Origin: JASEHD01 sp964471945
GTDB taxonomy: Bacteria; Bacteroidota; Ignavibacteria; UBA10030; SZUA-254
Assembly: GCA_964471945.1 (NCBI GenBank)
Contig: CAYYIJ010000010.1
Coordinates: 1 to 43,065, forward strand
Length of the DNA: 43,065 nucleotides
Reading direction: 5' to 3'
Positions 1 through 8,466 of this stretch are shown in pieces. Below the pieces are notes generated by a model. The model had not been told where the DNA came from, did no database searches, and saw nothing but the letters and a program-made list of their open reading frames with translations. Numbering within the stretch: position 1 is the stretch's first letter; each line of letters opens with the position of its first letter. The position numbers and the translations under genes were made by a program.

Positions 1-1460
1 CTATAATTCGGCGCTTCTTTAGTTATTGATACATCATGTGGATGGCTTTCACGCAAACCCGCTTCCGACATTTTTAAAAATTGTGTTTTCTCTTTCATCT
101 CTATTATATTTCGACAGCCGCAGTAGCCCATCGCAGAACGCAATCCACCAACCATCTGATAAATCGTCTCGGCAAGATATCCTTTGTATGGAACTCTGCC
201 TTCAATCCCTTCGGGAACGAGTTTCGGTAATCCTTCTTCTACATCCTGAAAGTAACGGTCGCTGCTTCCTTTCTTCATTGCTTCAATCGAGCCCATACCA
301 CGATACACTTTGTAGCTTCTGCCTTCGTATAAAACTTTTTCGCCGGGACTTTCATCAACACCAGCAAACAAACTTCCTATCATAACCGAGTCTGCACCAG
401 CAGCAATTGCTTTGGCAATATCACCTGTTTGCTTAATCCCGCCATCAGCGATTAACGGTACTCGGAATCGAGAAGCAATTTTTGAGCATTCATAAATTGC
501 CGTTACCTGCGGAACACCAACACCAGCAATGACTCGTGTTGTGCAAATAGAACCCGGACCAATACCGACTTTCACTGCATCAACACCGGCACGAATAAGA
601 TCGCGAGTCGCATCGGCTGTTCCAACATTACCGACAATCAGCTCGCATTCATTAAATTCTTTCTTAACACGTTTCACCATTTCGAGAACACCGATTGAAT
701 GTCCGTGTGCAGTATCTACGATTATAACGTCCACACCAGCTTTTACAAGTGCAGCGACTCTTTCAATCGTGTCTGATGCAACACCAACGGCTGCACCTAC
801 ACGCAACCGACCATGCCGATCTTTACAAGCGTTAGGATGCGATTTTTTCTTTTGGATGTCTTTGAATGTAATTAATCCTCTTAGCTTCCCGGACTTATCA
901 ACAACGGGAAGTTTTTCGATGCGGTGCTTTTGAAGAATACGCTCGGCTCTTTCCAATGTCGTTCCAACGGGAGCTGTAACGAGATTCTCGCTTGTCATAA
1001 TCTTAGATATTTTCAACTTCCTGTTTGGCTCGAAGCGTAAATCACGGTTGGTAACAATCCCAATGAGTTTTCCTTCATCGTCAATGATCGGAATACCCGA
1101 AATTTGGTATCGACTCATCAATTGCAGTGCATCACCGACGGTTTGTTCAACTTTCATAGTTATTGGATCGAGAATCATTCCGCTTTCAGAGCGTTTCACT
1201 TGATCAACTTGAGCAGCTTGCTCTGAGATACTCATGTTTTTGTGAATGATTCCGATTCCACCTTCGCGTGCAAGTGCAATTGCAAGTTTTGTTTCAGTCA
1301 CGGTATCCATCGCCGCTGAAACCAACGGAATGTTCAACGTGATGTTTCGAGACAGTTTTGTTTTTACATCCACATCTCGCGGCAGAACACTCGACTCGCG
1401 AGGAACAAGTAGAACATCATCAAATGTAATTGCTTCACCGATAAACTTAGTCTTACTCAT
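1..1460 (-). CDS. guaB: IMP dehydrogenase, 3' end cut by window edge
   Basis: Oxidises IMP to XMP with NAD+, the first committed step of GMP synthesis in the cytoplasm. The reading frame is open from the ATG at 1460 (MSKTKF) to the window edge. It encodes about 486 residues and ends in HDVSITKEAPNY, so only a few C-terminal residues are missing. The N-terminal barrel part is followed by a CBS pair at roughly residues 95-205 and then the catalytic loop GPGSICTTR, with nucleophile Cys306. The later DGGIKQTGDIAKA and YRGMGSIEAM stretches are the phosphate-binding and flap regions. Length and motif order match ordinary bacterial GuaB. It is separated from the upstream acyl-CoA dehydrogenase by 141 bp of mostly repetitive DNA. 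Confidence 0.97.
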   Translation of the reverse strand, partial: MSKTKFIGEAITFDDVLLVPRESSVLPRDVDVKTKLSRNITLNIPLVSAAMDTVTETKLAIALAREGGIGIIHKNMSISEQAAQVDQVKRSESGMILDPITMKVEQTVGDALQLMSRYQISGIPIIDDEGKLIGIVTNRDLRFEPNRKLKISKIMTSENLVTAPVGTTLERAERILQKHRIEKLPVVDKSGKLRGLITFKDIQKKKSHPNACKDRHGRLRVGAAVGVASDTIERVAALVKAGVDVIIVDTAHGHSIGVLEMVKRVKKEFNECELIVGNVGTADATRDLIRAGVDAVKVGIGPGSICTTRVIAGVGVPQVTAIYECSKIASRFRVPLIADGGIKQTGDIAKAIAAGADSVMIGSLFAGVDESPGEKVLYEGRSYKVYRGMGSIEAMKKGSSDRYFQDVEEGLPKLVPEGIEGRVPYKGYLAETIYQMVGGLRSAMGYCGCRNIIEMKEKTQFLKMSEAGLRESHPHDVSITKEAPNY

Positions 1461-1483
1461 AATAGAATTCCGTTTAAATCATT

Positions 1484-1518
1484 AGTCATTTGTCAATCGT
1501 CATTGGTCATTTGTCCAG
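1484..1518. repeat. Degenerate heptanucleotide repeat, GTCATT type
   Basis: Five consecutive 7-nt units can be read: AGTCATT, TGTCAAT, CGTCATT, GGTCATT, TGTCCAG. The tract lies 24 bp upstream of the guaB start and presumably overlaps its promoter or leader. No clean -35/-10 pair is visible within it. Confidence 0.7.
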
Positions 1519-1532
1519 CTTAGGCGGATTTG

Positions 1533-1602
1533 TTCTTCGTTCTTGGTTGTTGGTTCCTTGCATTTGGCATCTTGCCTCTGGCTTCTTGCATCTTATATCC
1601 TT
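1533..1602. repeat. Degenerate heptanucleotide repeat, CTTCTTG type
   Basis: Ten consecutive 7-nt units run without a gap: TTCTTCG, TTCTTGG, TTGTTGG, TTCCTTG, CATTTGG, CATCTTG, CCTCTGG, CTTCTTG, CATCTTA, TATCCTT. The tract ends inside the stop codon of the acyl-CoA dehydrogenase gene (stop at 1602-1604). The period holds although units differ at several positions, as in an old, decayed tandem array. Confidence 0.75.
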
Positions 1603-2768
1603 CACACGAACGCCCCAATCCCAGTAATATCTTCCCCAACAATCAAAGTGTGCATTTCATGCGTACCTTCATAAGTTTTCACCGACTCAAGATTTGCCAT
1701 ATGCCGCATGATTGGGTATTCATCTAAAATTCCGTTAGCCCCAAGAATTTCACGCGCAACTCTTGCAATTTCTAATGCCATGTTTACATTATTTCTTTTT
1801 GCTAACGATACTTGTTGAAACCTCGATATGTTTTGATCTTTTAATCTACCGAGCTGCAAACAAAGTAATTGTGCTTTGGTAATTTCAGTTACCATCATTA
1901 CTAATTTTTCTTGTGTAATTTGAAATGATGCAATCGGTTTGCCAAATTGAATTCTCGTCTTAGAATAATTCAGAGCGGTATCATAACAAGTCATTGCCGC
2001 ACCGATTGCACCCCAAGTGATTCCGTACCGAGCTTGATTTAAACACATCAACGGTGCTTTTAATCTTTCCGTCTTGGGAAGAATATTTTCTTTTGGGACA
2101 GCACAATCTTGGAAAATTAATTCTGATGTTACCGATGCTCTGAGCGAATGCTTCCCCTTCATCTCTTGTGCAGTAAAACCTTTTGTTCCCTTCTCAACTA
2201 GAAAACCATGAACCACTCCATTCAGTTTTGCCCACACAACTGCAACGTCTGCAATTGTTCCATTAGTAATCCACATTTTCGCTCCGTTGAGTAGATAATG
2301 ATCCCCTTTATCTTCTGCACGAGTAATCATTCCGCCGGGATTCGAGCCATAATCTGGCTCAGTTAATCCGAAGCATCCAATCTTTTCACCAGTTGCAAGT
2401 TTCGGAAGCCAAAAATCTTTTTGCTTCTCAGAACCGAATGTGTAGATTGGATACATCACTAATGCACTTTGAACGGAAGCAAAACTGCGAATACCGCTAT
2501 CACCTCGCTCGAGTTCCTGCATAACCAAACCGTATGCGACATTATTCATTTCAGCACAACCATATTTGGCGGGAAACGTTGAACCTAACATACCAAGCTC
2601 AGCCATCTTAGGCACAAGTTCAATCGGGAATGTACCGTTGCGGTAATTCTTTTCTATAATCGGAAGGATATTGTCTTCTACAAATTCTCGCACAGTATTC
2701 CTGATGAGAATTTCTTCTTCATCTAACAAACCTTCGATATTGTAATAATCAAGACCTTTAAACTTCAT
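1602..2768 (-). CDS. Acyl-CoA dehydrogenase, glutaryl-CoA dehydrogenase type
   Basis: FAD-dependent acyl-CoA dehydrogenase of 388 aa. Glutaryl-CoA dehydrogenases oxidise and decarboxylate glutaryl-CoA to crotonyl-CoA in lysine/tryptophan breakdown. The N-terminal helical domain is followed by CFGLTEPDYGSNPGGM (about residues 132-147), the flavin-binding segment. The C-terminal helical domain carries TYEGTHEMH, whose Glu367 sits at the position of the catalytic base of GCDH. The RDSGIRSF and GEDITGIGAF stretches also fit the GCDH subfamily better than short-chain dehydrogenases, but substrate is inferred. The ATG at 2768 is the only upstream start. No electron-transfer flavoprotein gene is in the window. 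Confidence 0.88.
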   Translation of the reverse strand: MKFKGLDYYNIEGLLDEEEILIRNTVREFVEDNILPIIEKNYRNGTFPIELVPKMAELGMLGSTFPAKYGCAEMNNVAYGLVMQELERGDSGIRSFASVQSALVMYPIYTFGSEKQKDFWLPKLATGEKIGCFGLTEPDYGSNPGGMITRAEDKGDHYLLNGAKMWITNGTIADVAVVWAKLNGVVHGFLVEKGTKGFTAQEMKGKHSLRASVTSELIFQDCAVPKENILPKTERLKAPLMCLNQARYGITWGAIGAAMTCYDTALNYSKTRIQFGKPIASFQITQEKLVMMVTEITKAQLLCLQLGRLKDQNISRFQQVSLAKRNNVNMALEIARVAREILGANGILDEYPIMRHMANLESVKTYEGTHEMHTLIVGEDITGIGAFV

Positions 2769-2865
2769 ATTGTAAGAAACATTTTGTGATTACTGGAAAT
2801 ACCCTGATTACGAAAATATGGCAAGAAAATCAAACAGAAAAGATATCTAATCCAGATGATGTTTA

Positions 2866-4203
2866 TTAGTCGACATCAATTCCATATTCTTTAATTTTCA
2901 AGTACAATCCTTTTTCGCTAATGCCTAACGCCTCTGCTGTTTTTTTACGATTCCCATTGAACATATTCAGTACTTTTTCGATGTGTTCTTTTTCGAGATC
3001 TTCAATTTTGAATGAGTTCGAAGGTATTTCAATCTGACGATCATATAGATGTAAATCTTTTGCCTCGATTACCTGATATGTGGATAAAATAATAGCACCT
3101 TCAATCACATGCTCCAGCTCGCGGACGTTCCCTGGCCAATCATACATCATCAACATCTTCAATGCTTCTTCGGTTAATCGTTTGGGTTCTTTCAACTTTG
3201 ATTTCTTTTTTAAGAAATGGTCAACTAAAATTGGAATATCTTCCCGATGTTCTTTAAGAGAAGGAACACGGATAGTGATTACATTAAGTCGGTACAATAA
3301 ATCTTCCCTAAACCGCCCCGCACGAGCTTCTTCTTGTAAATTTTTATTTGTTGCGGAAATAATTCGCACATCGGCTCGCAACTCGTTCGTTCCACCGACT
3401 CGTCTGAAGTCACCAGTTTCCAAAAATCTAAGAAGTTTTGGCTGGATTATCGGACTGATATCCCCGACCTCATCTAAAAAAAGTGTTCCACCGTTGGCGA
3501 CTTCAACAAGCCCGGGTTTTGCAGTATAGGCATTAGTGAATGCGCCCTTTTCATGACCAAATAGCTCACTCTCTAACAGTGTATCAGGTATGGATGAACA
3601 ATTGACCGGTACAAAAGGACGTTCAACTCGCGAACTTGAACGATGAATAAGATTAGCAATCAATTCTTTACCAGTTCCGCTTGGTCCTAAAATAAGAACC
3701 ATCGCATCACTCTGGGCAACCCGTTTTGCACTTTCAATAACGTGTTTCAATACATTGCTTTCACCTATTATTTCAAACGACCCGGTTTTTCGAGTTAATT
3801 CTGTTTGGAGTAATTTATTGTTTATCGAAAGCTTTTTACGTTCGATTGCACGCTGAATGGTTTGTTCAATTTGATCGATATCGTATGGCTTACCCAGCAC
3901 TTCATAAGCACCCAGCTTAGTGGTTTCGACTGCCATTTTAATATCTGCATATTGGGATAGGATAATAACCTGAGACGAAGGCGAATTCTCCTGAATGAAT
4001 TTCAATACCTCTCTCCCATCTACATGAGGCATTTTCATGTCAAGCAAGACAACATCATAAAGGGTTTTTTGAATCGAGTTGATCGCTTCGGCACCATCAA
4101 AAGCAAGCTCAACATCATAGCCACCTGCCTCCTGAAGTTCGTCTCTTAGTAAAGTTGTTAATGCAGCTTCATCATCGACAATAAGAATTTTATAGCTATT
4201 CAC
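2866..4203 (-). CDS. Sigma-54-dependent response regulator (NtrC family)
   Basis: DNA-binding activator of 445 aa that would drive open-complex formation by sigma-54 RNA polymerase after phosphorylation. The receiver domain (1-120) has acidic Asp10/Asp11, phosphoacceptor Asp55, Ser83 and Lys105. The AAA+ domain (about 145-380) has Walker A GPSGTGKE (173-180), Walker B LFLDE (241-245), and arginine-finger region GRFREDLLYRLNV. The C-terminal Fis-type helix-turn-helix covers about 403-442. The sigma-54 contact loop reads GAFTNA (220-225), not the canonical GAFTGA. It starts with GTG inside the upstream response-regulator gene (8-bp overlap, GTGAATAG), so the two are probably translationally coupled. 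Confidence 0.95.
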   Translation of the reverse strand: MNSYKILIVDDEAALTTLLRDELQEAGGYDVELAFDGAEAINSIQKTLYDVVLLDMKMPHVDGREVLKFIQENSPSSQVIILSQYADIKMAVETTKLGAYEVLGKPYDIDQIEQTIQRAIERKKLSINNKLLQTELTRKTGSFEIIGESNVLKHVIESAKRVAQSDAMVLILGPSGTGKELIANLIHRSSSRVERPFVPVNCSSIPDTLLESELFGHEKGAFTNAYTAKPGLVEVANGGTLFLDEVGDISPIIQPKLLRFLETGDFRRVGGTNELRADVRIISATNKNLQEEARAGRFREDLLYRLNVITIRVPSLKEHREDIPILVDHFLKKKSKLKEPKRLTEEALKMLMMYDWPGNVRELEHVIEGAIILSTYQVIEAKDLHLYDRQIEIPSNSFKIEDLEKEHIEKVLNMFNGNRKKTAEALGISEKGLYLKIKEYGIDVD

Positions 4204-4564
4204 TTAACACACGCTCGATCGTCGTTAAAAGGTCAACCAGATCGTATGGTTTGCTCACGAAATCTTCCGCACCATGTTTCTTCGATTCAATAGCATTTTT
4301 TAGATCGGCAAAACCTGTCAGCATTATAACCTTTATCGCAGGAAGATTTTTCTTAATGAATTTTAGTACTTCGAACCCATCTACTCTGGGCATTTTTATA
4401 TCGAGTAGAACAAGATCAAATTTTTTATTTTGCACAACAGAGATTGCTTCATCCCCATCGGACGCAGTAGTAACATCGTAACCTGCATTCACTAACTCGC
4501 TGCTTAAAACGGTACGCAATGCTTCTTCATCATCGACTACTAGAATGCGACTTTTATCTGGCAT
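4196..4564 (-). CDS. Single-domain response regulator (CheY-like)
   Basis: Stand-alone receiver domain, 122 aa, with no output domain. Conserved residues are all present: acidic pair Asp11/Asp12, phosphoacceptor Asp55 in LLDIKMPR, Thr83 and Lys105 (SKPYD). The ATG at 4564 is preceded by AAGGA about 8 nt upstream. It overlaps the sigma-54 regulator by 8 bp and shares with it the 'LLDxKMPxVDGxEVLKFI' core, suggesting origin by duplication of a receiver. It could act as a phosphate relay or sink between the hybrid kinase at 12942-15218 and the downstream regulator; the pairing is inference from proximity. Confidence 0.93.
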   Translation of the reverse strand: MPDKSRILVVDDEEALRTVLSSELVNAGYDVTTASDGDEAISVVQNKKFDLVLLDIKMPRVDGFEVLKFIKKNLPAIKVIMLTGFADLKNAIESKKHGAEDFVSKPYDLVDLLTTIERVLSE

Positions 4565-4581
4565 AAAAAAATCCTTTTTAC

Positions 4582-4616
4582 ATTATTGGTTGTTGGATAG
4601 TTACTTGTCAACTATT
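4582..4616. repeat. Short degenerate heptamer tract
   Basis: Possible 7-nt units ATTATTG, GTTGTTG, GATAGTT, ACTTGTC, AACTATT fill the gap between the response regulator and the T9SS-cargo gene, overlapping the latter's stop codon (4612-4614). It resembles the better array at 1533-1602 but is short enough to be chance. Confidence 0.35.
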
Positions 4617-6462
4617 TTAATAAAATTAATTTCTTCGTTTGAACAAACTCACCCGCCTGAATCCGATAATAATACACTCCGCTTGGTATATCCTGAGCAT
4701 TTAGATCGACAGACTTATACCCTTTTTGTTGATATTCATTCAGTAATGTCACTACTTCTTCACCGAGAATGTTGTACACTTTTAAGCAAACGTGAGAAGC
4801 ATTTGGTAACCCATAACGAATCGTTGTAACCGGATTAAATGGATTTGGAAAATTCTGAAATAATTGAAACTCGTTTGGTATCACTTTTACTTCATTTAAT
4901 TTATCTTGAATAAAAGTATTTGTTCCGACTATAAGTCTTATTGGATGGGGAACAGATTCAGATGTGTTTGCATACGAATATGTGTTCAATGCGCGCAAAT
5001 TCTGGGTAGATAGAGATTGCATATCAATCAACCATACATCAAATTTCAATGGTACATCATCAATTCCCAAGAATTTTAAATTTACCTTTTCCTTCATATT
5101 GCTTGCAACATTAAAATCCCATACATCTCCATTCGATGGCTCTGGCCTCGCATCAACATTGTAGTTTTTAAAAACTTTGTTCCATTCTGGATGAGGAAAA
5201 TATACCGAAACATAATTACCGATGATAGGTGGTTCAGGTTTATCTTGCTCATCGTATGCTTGAGATGCAGTCGTAACTACTGAAGCAATATTATCGTTAT
5301 CATATGCATCATTGCATTGAGCATGAATCGAGATTGACCATAAGGGTTGAACAGTATTTGTCTCTTCAGCGCTTTTTGGAGTGGTAATATCGACGGGATA
5401 TACTTGAGGATCAATAAATAAAGTATCAGAAATATTGGAGGAAACTGCATACCCCTCGAATGGTTTCAATGGTGATGCGGCATTTGTCCAACTACCACCG
5501 TAATACCGAGCGTCTAATGTGCCACCGCTTTTCTTACTCAATTTTGTGAATGGAATATCAAAATAAAACGGATTACCTATGAACGTCCATCCAGGGTCAA
5601 GCGGAATCGAATATTTTCCGTTTGTCGATACTGACTTGCCTGGCCCAGTATCAAGAATTTTACCAACATCTTTTACAATTAACCAAAATGCTTTTCCGGA
5701 ATCCATGGGTGATGTACCCGGATGCTCGACATATTTCTGATTTGCACCCAGTTCGAAGAACCGCCACTTTGTATTATCGTAACCACCGAGATCATCTCCT
5801 AAAACTGCAGCAGGAGATTTATCTGTTGCATCAAAAGGTATAGAGATAAGGCGATAAGCATTTTGCTCACTGCCGTTTGGCTGTGGAGTACCGCGTGACA
5901 GTCCATCACCTGTAGAGCTGACTTGGATCGAAAAAATATTCTGCTGAGGAATTCGTGTTTTATTTGCATAAACATCCTTTGCAACGATATAATATTCAAG
6001 TCCTCGGAAAGTTATAATACTGTCAGGAATTGTAGCAACGTATAAATTGCCAATAGGAAACGTAGGTAACATTGAAAGAGATAAAAATAATTGTTCTCCA
6101 CCTTTCCGATAATACAATTTTGCATCTGAAATACCACTTATATCAGTGATAGTTGCTGAAACGACTAATTGAGTATTGACTGTTGCAGTAGCACTTACAG
6201 TGTGGCTTATAGATGGACCTTGCGCATCCGCAGCTGCTGCATAGATATAGCCGATACCCATTGATATTACTCCTGAGTTCGCTATTCCGACTGGTGATGG
6301 TTGACCTATTGTTGTAACAATGGAATAAATACCATCTGTTGCAGTTCCACCGGCGGAACTTTGGTTTACAATTCCGATGTCTATTTGAGCTATAGAAATT
6401 GAAGTACCAATGAAAAAAAACAAAATGATCATCATATAAATTCTATAATAATATTTATCCAT
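4612..6462 (-). CDS. Secreted protein with T9SS type A sorting domain
   Basis: Predicted cell-surface or secreted protein, 616 aa. Residues 1-25 form a signal peptide (basic start, hydrophobic MMIILFFFIGTSIS, cleavage near SIA-Q). The body is low-cysteine, Gly/Ser/Thr-rich and beta-rich, with Ig-like stretches and no recognised enzyme motif. The last 85 or so residues are a T9SS type A sorting domain: FQLFQNFPNPFNPVTTIRYGLP, then VYNILGEEV and SGVYYYRIQAGEFVQTKKLILLK. This domain family directs outer-membrane translocation and is then removed or replaced by a lipid anchor; that is family knowledge. The ATG at 6462 has AAGGGTA upstream. It follows the repeat-stalk protein on the same strand, consistent with export of envelope components. 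Confidence 0.9.
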   Translation of the reverse strand: MDKYYYRIYMMIILFFFIGTSISIAQIDIGIVNQSSAGGTATDGIYSIVTTIGQPSPVGIANSGVISMGIGYIYAAAADAQGPSISHTVSATATVNTQLVVSATITDISGISDAKLYYRKGGEQLFLSLSMLPTFPIGNLYVATIPDSIITFRGLEYYIVAKDVYANKTRIPQQNIFSIQVSSTGDGLSRGTPQPNGSEQNAYRLISIPFDATDKSPAAVLGDDLGGYDNTKWRFFELGANQKYVEHPGTSPMDSGKAFWLIVKDVGKILDTGPGKSVSTNGKYSIPLDPGWTFIGNPFYFDIPFTKLSKKSGGTLDARYYGGSWTNAASPLKPFEGYAVSSNISDTLFIDPQVYPVDITTPKSAEETNTVQPLWSISIHAQCNDAYDNDNIASVVTTASQAYDEQDKPEPPIIGNYVSVYFPHPEWNKVFKNYNVDARPEPSNGDVWDFNVASNMKEKVNLKFLGIDDVPLKFDVWLIDMQSLSTQNLRALNTYSYANTSESVPHPIRLIVGTNTFIQDKLNEVKVIPNEFQLFQNFPNPFNPVTTIRYGLPNASHVCLKVYNILGEEVVTLLNEYQQKGYKSVDLNAQDIPSGVYYYRIQAGEFVQTKKLILLK

Positions 6463-6492
6463 ATTGATACCCTTACTTAAAAAAATTTTTCT

Positions 6493-6675
6493 TCACTTAT
6501 TTAAAGGTTCCTTTGATATATTGCTTTCAATTGTTTGATACTCCATATATGATTGCTGTAGTCGTTCCAACCACATTCGTAATAGAAAATTAGTAAAAGG
6601 AATGTTCCAATAAATTATAATGACTATCTTTCTATTCATATCGTATTCGCTGCTTTTATTAATTAGAAAAATCAT
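6493..6675 (-). CDS. Possible small protein, unrecognised
   Basis: A 60-residue frame whose ATG overlaps the stop codon of the upstream gene (TAATG). A GGTGA-like ribosome site sits just before it, a geometry typical of translational coupling. The product has a hydrophobic central part (KIVIIIYWNIPF) but no recognisable motif. It may simply be open by chance in AT-rich DNA. Confidence 0.25.
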   Translation of the reverse strand: MIFLINKSSEYDMNRKIVIIIYWNIPFTNFLLRMWLERLQQSYMEYQTIESNISKEPLNK

Positions 6676-7805
6676 TATTCACCAGCAGTTTTATTTAAAT
6701 TTTCACTTTCACTTTTTCCTAAACTAACAGAACCGTAACTCGTTGGAAAATAAATTGCCGACATCTGTGCATTGATAAATCCATCATTAACATCCCATCC
6801 TTGTAGAACTCTTGTATTTAGATAGAAATAATAATCACCAGATGCAGCTACAGTAAAGACTCGAGAAATATTTACAAACTGACTATAATTTGTGTGCATA
6901 GAGGTATTAGTTGGCAATTCGCTAGGAACACGAATTTGAGCAAATCCAGTTTGACTATAGTTGATAGTTCCTCGTGTATTCATCAGTTGAAAATATGCTT
7001 CATCTTCTGTTCCAACTGTATGAGAAATACAAACCGATAACGATCCAAAAACTAGTACGTATCCTGCCGCCGGAACGTTTATTGTAATTGAGTCCAATGC
7101 TGTCGTACCACTTGGAATACCACGATAGTTATTCATTGGGATAGAAGCTATATGGGCAACTCCCGGTTCATCTGAAATTTTTGCTGATGTGATCGCATTA
7201 TCTGCTAAGTCAGCTGTTGTAATATTAGCATCAACAATTTTTGCAGAGGTAACTGAATTGTTAGAAATTTTTGCTTCTGTGATAGCATTATTTGCTAAGT
7301 CAGCTGTTGTAATTGTACCATCAAATATCTTTGAGCTTGTTATCGCATTATCTCTTATTGTCGGATTCGGATAATTCCCAGCCAGATCACCACTTGCTGT
7401 TCCAGAAACAGGTGCTACATCTGCACTGGCAGCTCGCATTGCATAAGCAACACTTGTAATTTTGAATCTCGGTTTTAGCTCAGCAGCTGAACCAACCTTT
7501 ACACCAATATATCTCTCACCTGCACTTGTGAAGAGGCTAGATGGAAGTGTTGTGGTACTTCCTAACAAGACATTAAATACTCCATTAACGACTTGAACAT
7601 TTGTTTGAGTTTCAGTCCATGAAGCAGCAGTAAGCGCAGCAGTATCACCGTAAATTGAAAATGTCAAGTCTTTTGTCCCGTTTATTGGTACACCAGCAGA
7701 ATCTAATCTTCCTTGATAATTTATCAATTGAGGTACCTGTGCAAATAATTTTGCCGCAAAAATAAAAATTAGTCCGGCCAAAATAATAGTTTTTTTTGTT
7801 AACAT
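6675..7805 (-). CDS. Secreted protein with decapeptide-repeat stalk
   Basis: Predicted exported protein of 376 aa, unknown function. The frame is open further upstream, but the ATG at 7805 is chosen because it follows a strong GGAGGAG site and opens a signal peptide (MLTKKTIILAGLIFIFAAKLFAQ). Residues 25-130 form a beta-rich head (INYQGRLDSAGVPINGTKDL). A SGDLAGNYPNPTI motif follows; it is familiar from tail-fibre-like and adhesin-like proteins. Residues 151-210 are six tandem ten-residue repeats (pattern xxNxITxAKI or ITTADL). A C-terminal globular domain of about 165 residues follows. No T9SS sorting domain is seen. A trimeric fibre or stalk is a reasonable structural guess only. Confidence 0.8.
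   Translation of the reverse strand: MLTKKTIILAGLIFIFAAKLFAQVPQLINYQGRLDSAGVPINGTKDLTFSIYGDTAALTAASWTETQTNVQVVNGVFNVLLGSTTTLPSSLFTSAGERYIGVKVGSAAELKPRFKITSVAYAMRAASADVAPVSGTASGDLAGNYPNPTIRDNAITSSKIFDGTITTADLANNAITEAKISNNSVTSAKIVDANITTADLADNAITSAKISDEPGVAHIASIPMNNYRGIPSGTTALDSITINVPAAGYVLVFGSLSVCISHTVGTEDEAYFQLMNTRGTINYSQTGFAQIRVPSELPTNTSMHTNYSQFVNISRVFTVAASGDYYFYLNTRVLQGWDVNDGFINAQMSAIYFPTSYGSVSLGKSESENLNKTAGE
7176..7355 (-). repeat. Six tandem 30-bp units coding decapeptide repeats
   Basis: Six contiguous units encode RDNAITSSKI, FDGTITTADL, ANNAITEAKI, SNNSVTSAKI, VDANITTADL and ADNAITSAKI. Units 2 and 5 (ITTADL) are the most similar, so the pattern may be a three-unit, 90-bp higher-order repeat present twice. 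Confidence 0.9.
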
Positions 7806-7867
7806 GGATATCTCCTCCATATTTATTTTTGAAAGTTGAATATTTATATTAATTATCATTTTACAAA

Positions 7868-8437
7868 TCAAGGTAAATCTGGTGGATCTGGAAGTGGTTG
7901 AGGTTTTGGTTCTTCTTTTTCCTTTCCGCCGGCAAGGATTGCAATCAAAACAACACCAACAATTACAACTCCTGCCCCAATCCATACCCAAGTATTTTTA
8001 TACCATGGCCTTTTTTCTTCCTTCTCTTTGTCCTCACCTTTTTCACTCTTCACTTTTTGAACTAATTCGACAAAAGTGGGAGTATCCCTTTCAGGATTTG
8101 CAGAATAGGTTGGAATAAGTTCAAGTAATTTCCTGATAGCATTTTCAGCTTGGTCGAGGTAATCTTTACCAAGATAGGTTTTAGCAAGAAGTTCATGAAC
8201 TTTTGCTCTTTCCTGCGTTGTAACATCTTTATCAGCAAGGCATTTATTTAAAAGATCGACTGCTTCATCGAAGAAGCCATCATAAAATTTCTTTTCCGCC
8301 TCCTTCAACCTCTGATCACAAACGTTTTGAGTTTGTGCAAAACAAGTTGATATTGGCTGAACGAGCAAAGCTGGGACAAGGAGCCAGACGATGACTTTAA
8401 AAAGAATATTTTTTTCGAATTTATATGCCTTAATCAT
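7868..8437 (-). CDS. Membrane-anchored TPR-like periplasmic protein, paralogue 2
   Basis: Small envelope protein, 189 aa. A hydrophobic N-terminal segment (about 11-34, ending CFAQ) is followed by a helical, TPR-like domain (about 40-130, containing EAEKKFYDGFFDEAVDLLNKC and HELLAKTYLGKDYLDQAE). A charged linker, a second membrane helix (149-169) and a short Pro-rich tail follow. It is a paralogue of the protein at 9784-10332, with near-identical core motifs (LAKTYLGKDYLDQAEN, NPERDTPTF, WYKNTWVWI). The ATG at 8437 is preferred over the in-frame TTG at 8449 because GAGG lies at correct spacing before it. It may be a scaffold beside the pseudokinase; no enzyme motif is present. Confidence 0.82.
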   Translation of the reverse strand: MIKAYKFEKNILFKVIVWLLVPALLVQPISTCFAQTQNVCDQRLKEAEKKFYDGFFDEAVDLLNKCLADKDVTTQERAKVHELLAKTYLGKDYLDQAENAIRKLLELIPTYSANPERDTPTFVELVQKVKSEKGEDKEKEEKRPWYKNTWVWIGAGVVIVGVVLIAILAGGKEKEEPKPQPLPDPPDLP

Positions 8438-8466
8438 TTCATTCCTCAATTAATTCATGATGATCT

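Noticed and set aside
3080..3529. Plus-strand open frame of 149 codons
   Set aside because: Antisense shadow of the AAA+ domain of the sigma-54 regulator; low-complexity Ser/Phe-rich translation.
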